64,000 nt of DNA from Meconema thalassinum (Eukaryota; Arthropoda; Insecta; Orthoptera; Tettigoniidae), in assembly GCA_946902985.2 (NCBI GenBank), contig OX336389.2, forward strand, positions 128,499,572 through 128,563,571, written 5' to 3'. Every line of letters starts with the position of its first letter. Position 1 is the stretch's first letter. The notes under the pieces were generated by a model that did no database searches, had not been told where the DNA came from, and saw only the letters and a list, made by a program, of their open reading frames with translations. Shown in pieces: positions 43,553 to 54,879 of the stretch. Both the position numbers and the translations under genes were made by a program.

Positions 43553-45090
43553 CAAGATGTTCAGTAAAGAACATATAGCCTACTTTCTCCTAAATGCATG
43601 GGTATTGTTATAACTCTTTGTCCTTTTCAAGGAGTATAATTGAATGTTGGTTGTAGCAGCTTGTAGAAATACTACGTGTTATACGGATAATAAAAATGAA
43701 TAGGAGGTGTCCTTTGCTAGTGCTACCCCTGTACAAAATTTCATTCAATTCGGTTTCACCGTGTTTAAATTGATATGGTGAATCGATCTGCACACATAAA
43801 TGGCCGCTATCTGCAAACTATTGGGCTGATGACCTTGTAGTTCAGTCAAAAGATGCTTCCCACAAAAAGATATGTAGTTGCGAAATTTGGTAGAGATCAA
43901 ATAATTAGGTTGTTCATAATTTGATTTAAGCTTTTAACATTTGGGTGGCCACCATTCCGTTTCCGTCAAGATGGCGGCAATATAAAACATGACCCTGAGG
44001 TGCCCTTTGCTAGTGCTACCTCCGTACCTAATTTCGTTCAATTCGGTTTTACCGTGTTTGAATTGATAGGGGGAATCGATTTCAACACATATATGGCCGG
44101 CATATGCAAAGTATTGGACTGACGACCTTGTAGCTTGGTCAAAGAACGCTTTTCACCTAAAGGTATGTTGTTGCAAAATTTGGTAAAGATCAGATGATTA
44201 GGTTGGTCGAAATTTGATTTAAGCTTTTAACATTTGGGTGACCGCCATTACGTTTTCGTCAAGATGGCGGCGATATAAAACATGACACTGAGGTGCCCTT
44301 TGCTATTGCTACCTCTGTACCAAATGTCGTACAATTTGGATTCACCGTGTTTGAATAGATAGGGGGAATCCGTTTTCACACATACATGGCCGCCATCCGC
44401 AAATTATTGGGCTGATGACCTTGTAGTTTGGTCAAAATATTCCACATATAAGAAGGTATAATGTTGCAATAACCGGTAGAGATCCGATGATTAGGTTGGT
44501 CGTAATTTGATTTAAGCTTTTAACATTTGGGTGGCCACCATTACGTTTCCGTGAAGATGGCGGTGATATAAAACATGACACTGAGGTGCCCTTTGCTAGT
44601 GCTACCTCTGTACCAAATTTCGTTCAATTCGATTTCACCGTGTTTGAATTATTAGGGGGAATCGATTTGCACACAAACATGGTCGCCATCCGCAAACTAT
44701 TAGGCTGATGACCTTGTAGTTTGGTTAACAAATGCTCCCCACAAAATAATATGCTGTTGCAAAATTTGATAGAGATCGGATGATTAGGTTAGTCGTAATT
44801 TGATTTAAGCTTTCAACGTTTGAGTGGCCGCCATTATGTTTCCGTGTAGATGGCGGCGATATAAAACATGACACTGAGGTGCCCTTTGCTAGGGCCACCT
44901 CTGTACCAAATTTCGTTCAATTTAGTTTCACCATGTTCGAATTGATAGAGGGGGGGGGGGACAGACATTCAGAGTACCCACACTCACAGACACACAGACA
45001 CACACACACACAGACAGACACACAATTTTTCGCCCTGTGTTGATCTCATATGTCTACTTTCATTTTTTGCAAAAGTCGAAAGTAGGCTAA
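43553..45090 (-). repeat. 292-bp-period tandem element, minus copy
   Basis: Reverse complement of 40272-41283 with more units: AAGATGGCGG starts at 43968, 44261, 44554 and (as TAGATGGCGG) 44847, exactly 293 bp apart. Ends with a poly-G run, CA-rich repeats at 44975-45025 and AAAGTCGAAAGTAGGCT. Confidence 0.88.
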
Positions 45091-45892
45091 AAATGAAAGA
45101 ATAATGGAACATTCTCTCACCGCTGCGCTGGCCATCGATACAGGAGGAGACCCTTTGGTGAAAAGAACTATAGTTAATTCTTTCATTATTTCTATCTTTA
45201 TTTATTTAACGTCTCATCTCTAGTTGAACTCCTCAGGTCCCAGCATAGACCTTGTCCTTGCCTGAGGATAGCAGGGTTTGAGAAGCCTTTGTGTGCCTAT
45301 GGCTATGCTGAACGTGACCCGTCAACCAGCCTGCTTGCTTGACACTGACAGTTGTATGGCGGGAGATTGATGGATGTGGCCCCCCGGCGTTCACGCGGTT
45401 GGCACCCCTTGCCCTTGTTGCTTACCAGGTTGGCACCCCTGCCATAATGTGCCCCGTCATCGAACACCGGGCCTTCCAGCTTGGTGCAGCCATCAATCAT
45501 GCCCAGTCATGAGTCACGGGCCCAAGTTCGTATTGAAGGCCGACATATGCCCGCCAGACTCTCCAGCCAGGCCGGTCGTATTAATGACTCGACAAATCTC
45601 AATATGATGAGCACGAGCTCACGAAACACATCTTCACCACTGACAACAGACCCACCAAACAATCTCCAGATTTTATCGATACATAACATCGATAGTACGG
45701 GTATTGTTACGAAGAGATGGCAAATTTCAATCCAATACAGAGCCTTCATACAGTACTTGAACACGCTTAAAAGACAATTGATTTCTTTTTTAAATTTATT
45801 TTTGATGTTGCCGAAAGAAATAATCCTGTAGAAAAGTAGAAACCATTTTACATAATTTTTATGAGTAATAATTTTCGAAATTTAATGATTTC
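45091..45892. other. Unassigned sequence
   Basis: 45210-45610 is GC-rich relative to its surroundings and has overlapping frames on both strands (65-116 codons) without known motifs. It could be an old repeat. Confidence 0.35.
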
Positions 45893-45965
45893 CAGTCGGT
45901 CAACACGATTGTACCCAATTTATTGTAATCGGTGTTTCACTAATCCCGAAAAAAATAAGAACATG

Positions 45966-46004
45966 TATGACCAGTTTCGATCGTTAAGCGATCATCTTCA
46001 GATC
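45966..46004 (-). ncRNA. Hammerhead-like motif, FB copy 3 left arm
   Basis: Reverse strand: GGAT, CTGAAGA, T, GATCG-CTTAA-CGATC, GAAAC, TG, GTC, ATAC. The core is intact (position 7 may be any base); stem I is weakened. Confidence 0.5.
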
Positions 46005-47642
46005 CTTTACACTTACTGTCGACCAAAATATTATGTGTACTCGAGTTTGAAGGTTGTTTGTGAAGTAACCAATAGACCTACATAAAATCCATTAACATCA
46101 TCATTTTCGTCGTTCTATTTTACGTTAGTTCATGTAGGTTTTGAATTTTTAATTTATATTTTAATATTTTTAATCGCAGTTGGAACACAAAAAGTGCCCG
46201 TTTTTAAGCGTGTTTCAACCATGCGTCACATTTAAGAATTATTATCTCACAAACCCGTCATCAGATCGAATCCAAATATTAACACAATATACATTGGAAT
46301 GTTGTATAACTGGTTTATTAATTTTAAAATTTTGTGTGTCCAAGAAACAAAGTTGTTATCATTTTTGTTAGGTAACTTTTTCTCGGCTCGGGGTGGTTTG
46401 AAATTGTAGTTCTTGGTCGCGTTGTAATCCTAATACATCGAAAAGGTATGCTGTATGATTGTGAAATACGTAAATCAATTCACTTATTTTATATCGGTTT
46501 TTATTTGTACGGGGAATTAAGACATGGTTCACCAGTTAGCCGCTCTGGTGGAAGCTGTACAGCGTTGCCAAGATGGGCTCCATCACGCGTCATGGCGCGC
46601 CTCGCTCGGAAGTGATGGGCTCCATATCAGCAACGCTGTACAGCATTTCCCGGAGCGGCTAGCTGGTGAGCCATGTCTTAATTCCCCGTCAAAATACAAA
46701 CCGATATAAAATAAGTGAATTAATTTACGTTTTTCACAGTCATACAGCATAACTTGTTGATGTATAAGGATTACAACGCAACCAAGAACTACATTTTCCA
46801 ACGACCTCGAGCCGAGAAAAAGTTACCTTACAAAAATGATAACAACTTTCGTTCTTGAACACACAGAATTTTGAAATTAATAAACCAGTTATACAACTTT
46901 GCAATGTATATTGTGCTAAAACTTGGATTCGATCTGATGACGGGTTTGTGAGATAATAATTCTTAAATGTGACGCATGGTTGAAACACGCTTAAAAACGG
47001 GCACCTTTTGTGTTCAATCTGCGGTAAAAAGAATACAATATATACTAAAAATTCCAAACCTACATGAACTATCGTAAAACAGAACGACGAAAATGATGAT
47101 GTTATTGGATTTTAAGAAGGTCTATTGGTTACTTCACAAACAACCTTCAAACTCGAGTGCACATAATGTATCGGTCGACAGTAGGCTATTACAGTACATC
47201 TATGTCTACAAGTATGGGTTGTGATATTTACAACATGTCCACTTATTTAGTTGTAGTAATAATAAAGCTAGCAGAAATAGTCAAGATATGTGATTTTTGT
47301 TATTGAGATACTGATAGTGGTGATTGACTTTCAAGTTTGCTTGTTTAGTGTGATTATGTTCAGTTCAGTGCAAGCAAGCGGTGACGACAGCTGCACAAAA
47401 ACGGACCACACATCGCTCAAACAGCTACTGTAATTGGACAAACCTGACCACTTAATAACAATCACATAATCACACTTAAAAAGCAAACTTGAAGGTCAAT
47501 CACCACTACCAGTATCTCAACAACAAATAACATATCTTGACTAGTTGCGCTAGCTTTATTATTACTACAACTAAATAAGTGTATATATTGTAAATATCAT
47601 AACCCATACTTGTAGACATAGATGTAATAGCCTAAGTGTAAA

Positions 47643-47683
47643 GGATCTGATGATGATCGCTTGACGATCGAAACAGGTCATCC
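47643..47683 (+). ncRNA. Hammerhead-like motif, FB copy 3 right arm
   Basis: GGAT, CTGATGA, T, GATCG-CTTGA-CGATC, GAAAC, AG, GTC, ATCC. All core bases and stems I and II are intact. Confidence 0.6.
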
Positions 47684-47770
47684 AAGTGTATTTTTTAATC
47701 AGAAGTAAATTGTTTTCAGGATTAGTAAACCACCCATTTCAACTGTGTACAATCATATTGACCGACTGAA

Positions 47771-48280
47771 GAACATTACATTTCGATTACAAAGGCAACG
47801 GTTATAAATGGCGTCCAACACGACAAGGCAATAATTTTCTTAAATTTTCACAATACAAGATACTGAATGAATTGTACGTACAGTAGTCTCCTTTCCATGC
47901 TTCGTGAGCCAGGTGTGCTGTAGGCTATTGTGCGGTTTACCATGACAATTTATCAATAACTAGCTATACTCGGCATGCGCTACAATGCCAATCAAAGACA
48001 AAAAGGAAAATAATAATAATAATGAACCCCCGGCCAAAAACCATGGCAGGGACTGCTTTGGAATAGACAGCAATACCAGATAACACTGCGGGCTGCTGAC
48101 AGTCTCCTCATGTCACCTCGCGATGAATCAGGAAGCCTTTCTCACATCTGGGGTTGTTGTGTGATAAGTATACAGATTGTGCAATTGGGTTAGTGTGAGA
48201 TTTAAGGGTTCCTGCTAACCCCCTCCCCTATTATGTGTTACATTAATAATTTGTAGCTAGAAACCTTCTCTGGAGTGCAC
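47771..48280. other. Unassigned sequence
   Basis: No feature recognised. Confidence 0.5.
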
Positions 48281-48358
48281 ATAACAACTCACCCAAGTTT
48301 CATCGCAATCGGATGAATGCTATATGAACGCATAGGGCTCATACATACATACATACAT

Positions 48359-48405
<47 letters not shown>
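48281..48405. repeat. (CATA)n/(CAGA)n array with repeat-element tail
   Basis: GTTTCATCGCAATCGGATGA and TATATGAACGCATAGGG precede five CATA and about eleven CAGA units. Such a phrase-plus-microsatellite end is common in insect repeats; family unknown. Confidence 0.75.
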
Positions 48406-48408
<3 letters not shown>

Positions 48409-48779
48409 TATCATGTAACATTGATTGTTATATATAGAGAGACTAAACTGAATACTGATGCATTATTATGGAATGAACATGATCGCGGGGGGGATCTACA
48501 AGTGGGAAGGATACAACAGTCAGCCACCCCTCCAATAAAGGTTTGAGAACAATCTGGGTGCTCCCACGCCAAGTATGTTGACGTAAGTTAGGAGCAAGGG
48601 TTAATTTCTGGGGGGAGTATGGCATTACTCTATCGACTGCGTTCCCAATTTTTGGATGTCTCAAATAGTATTTGTACGTCTATTCATAAGGATGCGCCAT
48701 GCGATACAGGACGTTATGGTTACTTTTAACATATTGACGGAAACATTGGGCAACGACCACAGGAAAAAACATATAGTGC

Positions 48780-48850
48780 AGGTGTTCTCAACCTTTTTGA
48801 GACTGTATGCGCCACCCTCATACCATACCAAGTACCCGAGCACAATTTAA
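48780..48850 (+). mobile_element. hAT end relic
   Basis: CAGGTGTTCTCAACCTTTTT resembles the hAT end at 31813; no second end was found. Confidence 0.4.
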
Positions 48851-48965
48851 TTCAATAAAGGCCTACGAGGGCGGATGGCAAAGTTTTTGCCCCTATTTTT
48901 TTTTTTAGCCAAACAAAAATTCACACAGGTATTACAAATATACGTATTGTTCTACGTACCTTACA

Positions 48966-49193
48966 TTATTTTTCCACATAGTGTCCACATTTGTTCACAC
49001 ATTTGTGGTAGAATTCAGCTGGCTGACTGTGGAACCATCGTCGGACTGCTGTCTTGGCGTCATCGTTGCACGTGAATCGCTGTCCTGCCAGGAACTTCTT
49101 CAGCAGACCATGACAATGCGAGACCACATGTGACAACAAGAACCGCCAACAAGCTCTGGTCATTTCACTGGGAGAGTCTGGTTCACACACCAA
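48966..49193 (-). pseudogene. mariner transposase C-terminus
   Basis: Residues LKKFLAGQRFTCNDDAKTAV, then RRWFHSQPAEFYHKCVNKCG and HYVEK before a stop match the end of D34D mariner transposases. Only about 45 codons (48966-49100) belong to it; further upstream the minus frame reads the antisense of the other fragment. Confidence 0.8.
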
Positions 49194-49260
49194 CAGTCCG
49201 CACCTCGCCCCTAGTGATTTCCACGTTTTTGGTCCACTGAAGAAGTTATTGTGGACTCAG
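49105..49260 (+). pseudogene. mariner transposase catalytic fragment
   Basis: HDNARPHVTTRTANKL holds the second catalytic Asp. After a frameshift the frame gives HTNSPHLAPSDFHVFGPLKK with the third Asp of the D34D triad (SPHLAPSDFH). In normal order it should run straight into LKKFLAGQ; here that part is inverted to its left. Confidence 0.85.
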
Positions 49261-50204
49261 CAGGCGGGAACATTACCGCTTAGCCACGCGGCCAGTCGTT
49301 TGAGCTGTTATGTCTCTTGCTATTTTATCATACGACGCCTAATGAGGGAGATATTAATGATTTTAAATTTTTGTCCCGTTTTAGAAATTCTATTTTTTCA
49401 TACGAAGTGAGGAAAATTTATTTTAAATTTCGTCTTTGTGAAAAATAATTTGATTTAATTTTATACTGACGTGAGAGTTTAGATTTATACTGTACGCATA
49501 TGCCACGTTCAGAGGTATAATGTTTAAAATCCTTCGTTTATACATTCCTTTATCTTTCAATTTATTATCTTCGGCAACAAAGTGATTTAAATCGGCAGTT
49601 TTCACCTGATTTATTTATTTATTTATTTATTTTTAAGGAGGAACTTGAGTATTTCTATCGACTGAATGGGTAGTTACAAGAGCTAGTTGACTATAAAGAA
49701 GGTCGCATACATTCTTCCTATTCAATAATCAGTAGACCTAACACTTAGTTACAGTCTAGGGGAAGGCACTGTCACATGGTACGTCTTCCAACCTCTTTGA
49801 TCTGCGTGTTATTATTTTCAATGTATTGAAATTTTATTCCTCATTCTCAAGTTCCCTTCTCGTTTGCTTTGATGGGTGAATTTATTGAATGTTACATACT
49901 GTACAAACAACAAACAAGGCATATTTCAGAAGCAAGGTTGGGTGTAAATGTTGTACTGTACTGTAATATTTTGTTCACTTTCATTATATTCCCAGTTGCT
50001 TTATTATAGCCGCTGTGGCCTTATGAGGACACGTCCAGAGTTGTTACGCTGAAGTTTCCTGTTATTCCTTGAAACAGAAATCATTCATGGTCATATTTAT
50101 ATGTACAGTCAGTCCAGTATAACATTCTTAGTAGGTATAGGCCTAATATAATTTCATGATTCTGTTGGTAGACATTATTCTGTGATGCCTTAGTAATCGA
50201 AATA
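49261..50204. other. Unassigned AT-rich sequence
   Basis: (ATTT)n at 49612-49632. No gene recognised. Confidence 0.5.
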
Positions 50205-50610
50205 ATTGCTTTTCAGTCGGTCAATACGATTGTACCCAATTGTAGTGGGTGTTTCCCTAAACATGAAAAAAATCGAGATACATTCAGCTAAAATAAATAA
50301 TAATATAATGTTATTGGTTTTGCGTCCCTTTTAACTACTGAGGCTTTTAGAAAGGCCTGGATGCCAGAAATTTGCCCCGAAAAAAGCATCTTCAACGTAC
50401 AAGTAAATCTACTGTCACGGCTCCCTCGAATTGCGCACTCTCAAATGCCAGCTGACTGCACCAGGGTTCGATCCTGCAACCTTGGGAACAGCATAAAATG
50501 AATGACCCTTATAATCTAAGCAAACACACATTCAAAGATAAATAAATATCCAAGTGAATTTATTTATTAATATCATGTAATATGTTGCGATAATTTCGAT
50601 AACGTGATTT
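50205..50610. mobile_element. FB remnant with SINE F
   Basis: Left tip TTTTCAGTCGGTCAATACGA at 50211; arm-like ATCCAAGTGAATTTATTTAT at 50549. Between them lies minus-strand SINE F (50305-50500: GTCCCTTTTAACTACTGAGG, CACGGCTCCCTCGAATTGCG, GGGTTCGATCCTGC). The hammerhead core is gone. Confidence 0.7.
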
Positions 50611-50639
50611 CTCTAAGGAGTTAGACAATTGTAAAATTC

Positions 50640-50890
50640 CAGAATCACACTCAACCTCGTGAGGCAATGCTAAGAAGAGGAGGGTTCAATTCCCACCTCA
50701 GCCATTCTGGAAGTGGTTTTTCGTGGTTTTCCACGTTTACTCCAGGATAAATGTTAGGATGGTTCCTAACTTACACACACAAATGCAGCCATCACAATAA
50801 CACAGGTAATCACACAAATTACACACACACCCAAGAACACGGGGCTACATGACCACGATGTCACAAAGCTTCTAAAATAAGCCAGAAGAA
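50640..50890 (+). repeat. SINE D, 5'-truncated
   Basis: CTCAACCTCGTGAGGCAATG, TTTTTCGTGGTTTTCCACGT, GGTTCCTAACTTACACACAC, CACGGGGCTACATGACCACG. Confidence 0.8.
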
Positions 50891-51002
50891 GAAGAAAAAG
50901 CTGCCAATCTATTGGTTTGCTCTCGACAAAAAAAATGCCGACATTGACTTCTTATTATAGATTCTAATGTTAGTAAGCACAAAATTGGTCAAATGGAAAG
51001 GA

Positions 51003-51190
51003 ACGAAGCTTGTAGTTTAGCGTGACCAATAATCTCGCGATCATGAGCCACGGAATCTCCTTTTTACATGGAATCCGAACCACAGGTTATGGCATTTCAC
51101 TTCAAAAATATCACATGTATTGACCGGGAATTGAACCCGGTCAACCTTGGTGAGAGTCAAGCAGCTTGACTGCTAGGCCACCACGCCCCA
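51003..51190 (-). repeat. SINE I
   Basis: GTAGTTTAGCGTGACCAATA, CATGGAATCCGAACCACAGG, B box in GGGTTCAATTCCCGGTC (reverse), CAAGCAGCTTGACTGCTAGG. Confidence 0.85.
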
Positions 51191-51870
51191 AAATTGATTA
51201 AACAACATCGAGTTTTTGTAATTTACTTTTAACTTAAATACGAGAGTTAATGCATGGTTATCGTCGACGCATTTCACGAGGTCATTCGTAATTACTTAAA
51301 TAGGCTCAAGGGCTCTCGCGCAACATGGCGGAGGGATCAAGAAGCGTGTAGCACTGATCGTTGTTTGCGATTTTCCAGTACGTAACTATAAAGGAAGGAA
51401 AATACAGAAGACTTTATTCTTGGCGAAAGTTGAAAATAATATGAACAAGTATTTAGGAGATCTGGCAGTTGTGTGTGTACTGTGTATACATTGTTTAGTT
51501 AGCTAAATAGGACATAAACTCTCCGTTATCTTCGAAGTATAATTGGTTGCGTTGCAGAGCTAGGAGTTCAAATCCACTTTATTTCCGTATTATTATTATT
51601 CTTAGTATTAGTAATATGTATTATATTTTATAGTTTAACTGTCAGAAATATATTTTATATTCATATGGATCGCGTGAAACTGAGAAACAAACAAATTCCC
51701 TGCCATTGCAAGATGCGCGAGGTAGAGTTTAGCTGTTTCCCTCCACTTAAATGATGCTTGAGAGAGTTGAGTGGTCAGATTTTGTCATTTAACGTAATTG
51801 CTTGTTAGTGGTAAGTTAACGAGCGTTTCTGTTTAATGAAATGCTCGTGCAAAGTTAAATAACTTTCAGT
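51191..51870. other. Unassigned sequence
   Basis: CAACATGGCGGAGGGATCAA at 51322 is notable, but no open frame follows. A possible insertion target for the LINE. Confidence 0.4.
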
Positions 51871-51880
51871 GATGAATTAG

Positions 51881-53387
51881 TCCTGATCCTACCTTAGGAC
51901 CCGTTCCTCCAATTACATCCGAGGAAGTAATGCTTGCCATTAGCAAAATGAAGAGTGGGAAAGCAACTGGCCCAGATGACTTACCGACGGAAATATGGAA
52001 AATTCTAGGAAGGCCTGCCTCAGAATTCCTTGCCACACTCTTTAACCGGATCATTGCTGAGAACCAACTTCCCCATGCATGGACAACTAGCATAACAGTT
52101 CCAATCTGGAAGGGAAAAGGTGATGTGGGTGACTGCTCAACTTATCGCCCTATTCGACTCCTCTGTCATACGTTTAAAATATTTGAGCGTGTGCTTGATT
52201 GTAGACTCAGAAATATTGTCACTGTAACACCAAACCAGTGTGGGTTTGTTAAGGGATGCAGTACCATCGATGCTGTCCATGCCACACGCCTTTTAATGGA
52301 AAAGCACAGAGAGAGGCAGCGGAGTGTACACCTGGCATTTCTCGATTTAGAGAAAGCTTTTGACCGTATCCCTCATGATCTTATTTGGCGAGCTCTTCGT
52401 TGCCATGGAGTCCCTGAGGAATATGTAAGCTGGGTGCAACTTCTGTATCGCAATGCCACTAGTGTAGTTCGGAGTCCAGCTGGAGTCTCCCCACCTTTTG
52501 AAATCACTGTGGGTGTTCATCAGGGTTCTGCTCTATCACCACTGTTATTCATCCTCTGCGTGGATACAGCAACGGCGGACATACAGACCTCACATCCCTG
52601 GACCCTTCTCTATGCGGATGATGTGGTACTTGCCCAAAAAACCCGCCCTGAACTCCAGCACAGGGTTCAAACGTGGAACGACAGACTGGCTGAAAATGGA
52701 CTACACCTCAATATCCAGAAGACAGAATACCTGGAATGTGGCCCCCAAACTAGAGGTACCATCAGTATCAGCACAGAAAATCTGCAGAAGACCATGCATT
52801 TTAAGTACTTAGGGTCCACTGTCACTTCAAATTGTGACGCCACTCCTGATACTCGGATGAGGGTAAACGCAGCCTGGCTCAAGTGGAGACAAGTCACTGG
52901 AGTTCTCTGTGATAAAAAGATGCCTCTGCATTTAAAGGCAAAGGTCTATAAGTCTGTGGTACGCCCAGCAGCCATCTATGGGACCGAATGTCGGCCTATG
53001 ACCAAACAACATGAGCAAATTTTGAGTACGATGGAAATGAAGATGCTCCGATGGTCGATGGGGCTGACCCGATTTGACCACGCAAGGAACACAGACGTCC
53101 GGCGAAGATTTGGTATTGCACCAATTGTCGAGAAGGTGAGGGAGGCTCGTCTACGCTGGTACGGTCACGTCATGAGAAGACAGAACAACTCAGTTGCCAA
53201 AAGAGCACTCCACATCAACCCAGGTGGAACAAGACCACGTGGAAGACCTGCAAAGCGGTGGACTGACAACATCAGGGCTGACATGCACGCTGTTGGTCTA
53301 ACACCAGAAGATGTCAACGACCGAAATAAGTGGAGGAGATGTAGCAAAGTAGCAGACCCCGCAAGGGATTAATGCTAGGAAGAAGAA
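51881..53387 (+). mobile_element. 5'-truncated RTE-like LINE insertion
   Basis: A 10-bp duplication GATGAATTAG at 51871-51880 and 53388-53397 flanks the insert. The copy starts inside the reverse transcriptase and ends in a short GAA-rich tail right after the stop codon. The intact frame implies recent insertion. Confidence 0.9.
51930..53372 (+). CDS. LINE reverse transcriptase, RT and C-terminal domains (5'-truncated)
   Basis: 480 codons without a stop; the frame stays open upstream to about 51877 (PVPPITSEEV), so the ATG at 51930 is internal and not the natural start. RT motifs in order: KSGKATGPDDLP (8-19), RPIRLLCHTFKIFERVL (73-89), FLDLEKAFDRIPHD (137-150), VGVHQGSALSPLLF (194-207), the catalytic YADD at 228-231, then LGSTVTS. 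The C-terminal part has LRPA-like VVRPAAIYGTE, RLRWYGHVMRRQ and RPRGRPAKRWTDNIRADM. The apurinic endonuclease is missing, so it could not retrotranspose alone. RTE-like clade is inference from the C-terminus. Confidence 0.9.
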   Translation: MLAISKMKSGKATGPDDLPTEIWKILGRPASEFLATLFNRIIAENQLPHAWTTSITVPIWKGKGDVGDCSTYRPIRLLCHTFKIFERVLDCRLRNIVTVTPNQCGFVKGCSTIDAVHATRLLMEKHRERQRSVHLAFLDLEKAFDRIPHDLIWRALRCHGVPEEYVSWVQLLYRNATSVVRSPAGVSPPFEITVGVHQGSALSPLLFILCVDTATADIQTSHPWTLLYADDVVLAQKTRPELQHRVQTWNDRLAENGLHLNIQKTEYLECGPQTRGTISISTENLQKTMHFKYLGSTVTSNCDATPDTRMRVNAAWLKWRQVTGVLCDKKMPLHLKAKVYKSVVRPAAIYGTECRPMTKQHEQILSTMEMKMLRWSMGLTRFDHARNTDVRRRFGIAPIVEKVREARLRWYGHVMRRQNNSVAKRALHINPGGTRPRGRPAKRWTDNIRADMHAVGLTPEDVNDRNKWRRCSKVADPARD

Positions 53388-53397
53388 GATGAATTAG

Positions 53398-54437
53398 GAG
53401 ATAATTGACTTGGGTGAAAACGACCCTTAGGGAGCAAGGCTGTCCTTTATTTTTCTATCATAGGTCAATTTCTTATTTTCTTCGGTGACGAGAATATGGC
53501 CTAGTAGTTGTTACCATAAGCTGCCTTCTTTTACTCTATGCACCCGTTAACGACGGGCATTTTAAATTACATTTCAGGTACAAATATGCAGGGGCGGCAT
53601 TGCTTCACTTGGAAATTAGGCCTTGTCTGGTGAAGGAAATAAACACAGAGATTTTCTATTTTGTGATATAACGCATACAACATAATGTTAATCGAGACTG
53701 AAGGAGGGAGGAAGCAGGGAAGGAAAAGGGTTGTAAGAAGAATGGATATAATCATTTGTCGTGCATGGATGATATGTAGTTGAAAAATAAATCCCATATC
53801 AAAACTGGCTGATGTTGACACTTGTATACCGTACATTTCAATAGGTTAAAGCTAAATCTCATGTGGCAACATCAATGTGGACCTCACACTTCACTTCTGC
53901 CCTTGGCTCCAATTGTACGTTCGCCTGGAAATGTCACACGAAGTTAGATTCACTTTATGTGAATATTAAAAGTGATGGGAGTAGCTGACTTCACGTAGGA
54001 TATGTCAGTAATTGAAAATAAAAGCCGTCCGCTGGTATCGGATAGAATATTCACACATTACAATTATGTCCTACTTGAAAGTTATAATCGTTGCAATGAA
54101 TCGGGCAGTACTTTGTAGCATTAGAGGCGTGTGGAAGTCAATTAATGCTCAGTTATAAGTAATGTATTGCCGTGTCACTTAAGGGCATTTCTCAGATCTT
54201 GATTTCAATTTTGTGACAAACATGATGAAGTAACCCTCTTTTGATTTTCTCTGTGATAAATTAAGTCGTGAGTGAGTACGACAAAAGTAAAACTCGTTTG
54301 CCCACTGGCGTGATGCAAGCCCTCGAAATTCAGTCCTTTTGATTGACGGCCGATGGTGATGTTCGAACGCACTCCCTAACCGAGTCCAGAGGTAGCCTGG
54401 ATTCCTGGCCTTGCGCTTCAGCTACCATGGTTTGTAC
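53398..54437. other. Unassigned sequence
   Basis: No gene or repeat head recognised; frames under 90 codons without motifs. Confidence 0.5.
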
Positions 54438-54440
54438 GTG

Positions 54441-54497
<57 letters not shown>

Positions 54498-54870
54498 TCG
54501 TATGGCCTTGGGTGCCGGGTGCAAGCTTTGTAATTTGACACCCAGAGGGTAGCTTGCATGTCGAATTTCGTTGTTTCTTGAAGCACTATGAATGTCAAGG
54601 AGGTTAGATATCTACGCTCCTTGAACACTATAGCGCTTTCTAGTAGAGAAATGAGGAACTTTGTGTTGGCGGAATCTCCCGAGATTAATTTTGCCATTAT
54701 GAACACGGCCTACTGAATTCAAGTGGGTTCTTTGACATGCCAACATCGTATGACATGCGTGTCGTATTTTTGCCGCCTTTCAAAAATCACTTACCACGGC
54801 CAGGAGCGATCCTGCAATCTTGGGGTTAGTAGACCGACACGCTATCCACTCACCCACCGTGGCAAGCTAT
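54438..54870 (-). repeat. SINE M with (AAT)n tail
   Basis: tRNA-like head at right in reverse (GCCACGGTGGGTGAGTGGAT, B-box-like GGATCGCTCC). The body runs to 54500 with GGCCTTGGGTGCCGGGTGCA. AAT units at 54440-54496 are on the tail side. Single copy here. Confidence 0.65.
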
Positions 54871-54879
54871 AATAATAAT

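Larger units (their letters stand above)
45893..47770. mobile_element. Foldback element FB, copy 3, long palindrome
   Basis: Left tip CAGTCGGTCAACACGATTGT, right tip the inverse. The arms pair over more than 600 bp around a centre near 46600 (GCTGTACAGCGTTGC / inverse). Conserved arm blocks include GTGTTTCAACCATGCGTCAC and ACCCGTCATCAGATCGAATC. The right arm carries a further inverted-repeat insert at 47196-47620. Frames of 63-105 codons here are mirror images and not genes. Confidence 0.9.
48863..49260. mobile_element. mariner element, rearranged relic
   Basis: Two parts of one mariner transposase lie back to back in opposite orientation, joined near 49100. The left end GAGGGCGGATGGCAAAGTTT may be a terminal repeat. 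Confidence 0.75.

Noticed and set aside
46180..47057. Paired frames encoding similar peptides on opposite strands (46180-46371 and 46740-47057)
   Set aside because: They mirror each other because they lie in the two arms of a palindromic foldback; no domain or start context supports a gene.
48345..48405. CRISPR-like regular array
   Set aside because: It is a simple CATA/CAGA microsatellite without spacers, in a eukaryotic setting.
51322..51345. ATGGCGGAGGGATCAAG as a translation start
   Set aside because: The frame closes shortly and no downstream exon can be supported.
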